Source: Nocardioidaceae bacterium
GTDB lineage: Bacteria > Actinomycetota > Actinomycetes > Propionibacteriales > Nocardioidaceae
Direction of reading: 5' to 3'
Assembly (NCBI GenBank): GCA_013696015.1
Contig: JACCZI010000285.1
Location: 1-5,977, forward strand
DNA: 5,977 bases
Shown: positions 5,960 through 5,977 of the stretch, one piece after another
Layout: every line of letters starts with the position of its first letter
Numbering within the stretch: position 1 is the stretch's first letter
Program-made: the position numbers and the translations under genes
The notes under the pieces: model-generated
What the model saw: the letters and a program-made list of their open reading frames with translations, nothing else
What the model was told of the DNA's origin: nothing
Database searches by the model: none

Positions 5960-5977
5960 GTTCGACCCCATTGGGAG
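5950..5977. terminator. Perfect 11-bp inverted repeat at the window edge, terminator or operator
   Basis: CTCCCAATGGG (5950-5960) and CCCATTGGGAG (5967-5977) are perfect 11-base arms with a 6-base TTCGAC loop. The right arm ends at the last base of the window, so the stem may be longer. The compact hairpin fits a terminator of a gene lying to the right and transcribed leftward, but the CCAATGG cores within it also belong to the repeat family just described, so an operator is equally possible. No T-tract is visible. Confidence 0.45.

Noticed and set aside
5950..5977. The GGGTTCGACCCC sequence resembles the T-arm of a tRNA gene.
   Set aside because: With a proper 7-base T-loop the third stem pair is mismatched (G against A), and the upstream sequence does not fold into the other tRNA arms. 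The perfect pairing needs a 6-base loop and an 11-bp stem, which is not a tRNA T-arm.
1..5977. Signs of a mobile element, defence system, CRISPR array, toxin-antitoxin pair or biosynthetic cluster.
   Set aside because: No transposase, integrase, repeat-spacer pattern, attachment site or change of base composition was seen; the five genes belong to known chromosomal families.

Overview
This window looks like ordinary chromosome from a high-GC actinobacterium. GC content is very high, third codon positions are almost all G or C, GTG starts are used, and the GatA/GatB sequences have an actinobacterial character. I did not recognise the exact genus. There are no mobile elements, CRISPR arrays, rRNA or tRNA genes, and there is no gene-free stretch longer than about 300 bases.

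Layout from left to right: (1) The 3' part of gatA, cut by the window edge, is translationally coupled through an ATGA overlap to a complete gatB. These encode subunits of the tRNA-dependent amidotransferase GatCAB; gatC is presumably upstream, outside the window. (2) Converging on gatB, with 12 bp between stop codons, is a leftward gene for a secreted lipoprotein of the PQQ-type glucose/sorbosone dehydrogenase family. A long two-tier inverted repeat covers the end of gatB and probably acts as a shared bidirectional terminator. (3) Divergent from the lipoprotein gene, across about 100 bp with an imperfect palindrome and -10-like elements, is a rightward D-isomer-specific 2-hydroxyacid dehydrogenase. 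(4) Converging on it with a 23-bp overlap of coding ends is a leftward DUF2236 (MpaB / rubber-oxygenase-like) gene. (5) The 121 bp upstream of that gene hold a perfect 15-bp inverted repeat, a perfect 11-bp inverted repeat at the window edge, and a repeated CCAATGG element. This is the least explained DNA in the window.

The gat genes form one functional unit making Gln-tRNA(Gln) and/or Asn-tRNA(Asn). The other three genes are separate transcription units in alternating orientation, and nothing in the sequence ties them into one pathway. I found no convincing undescribed system. The most useful leads are the non-coding structures at the gene junctions and the unknown substrate of the DUF2236 protein.
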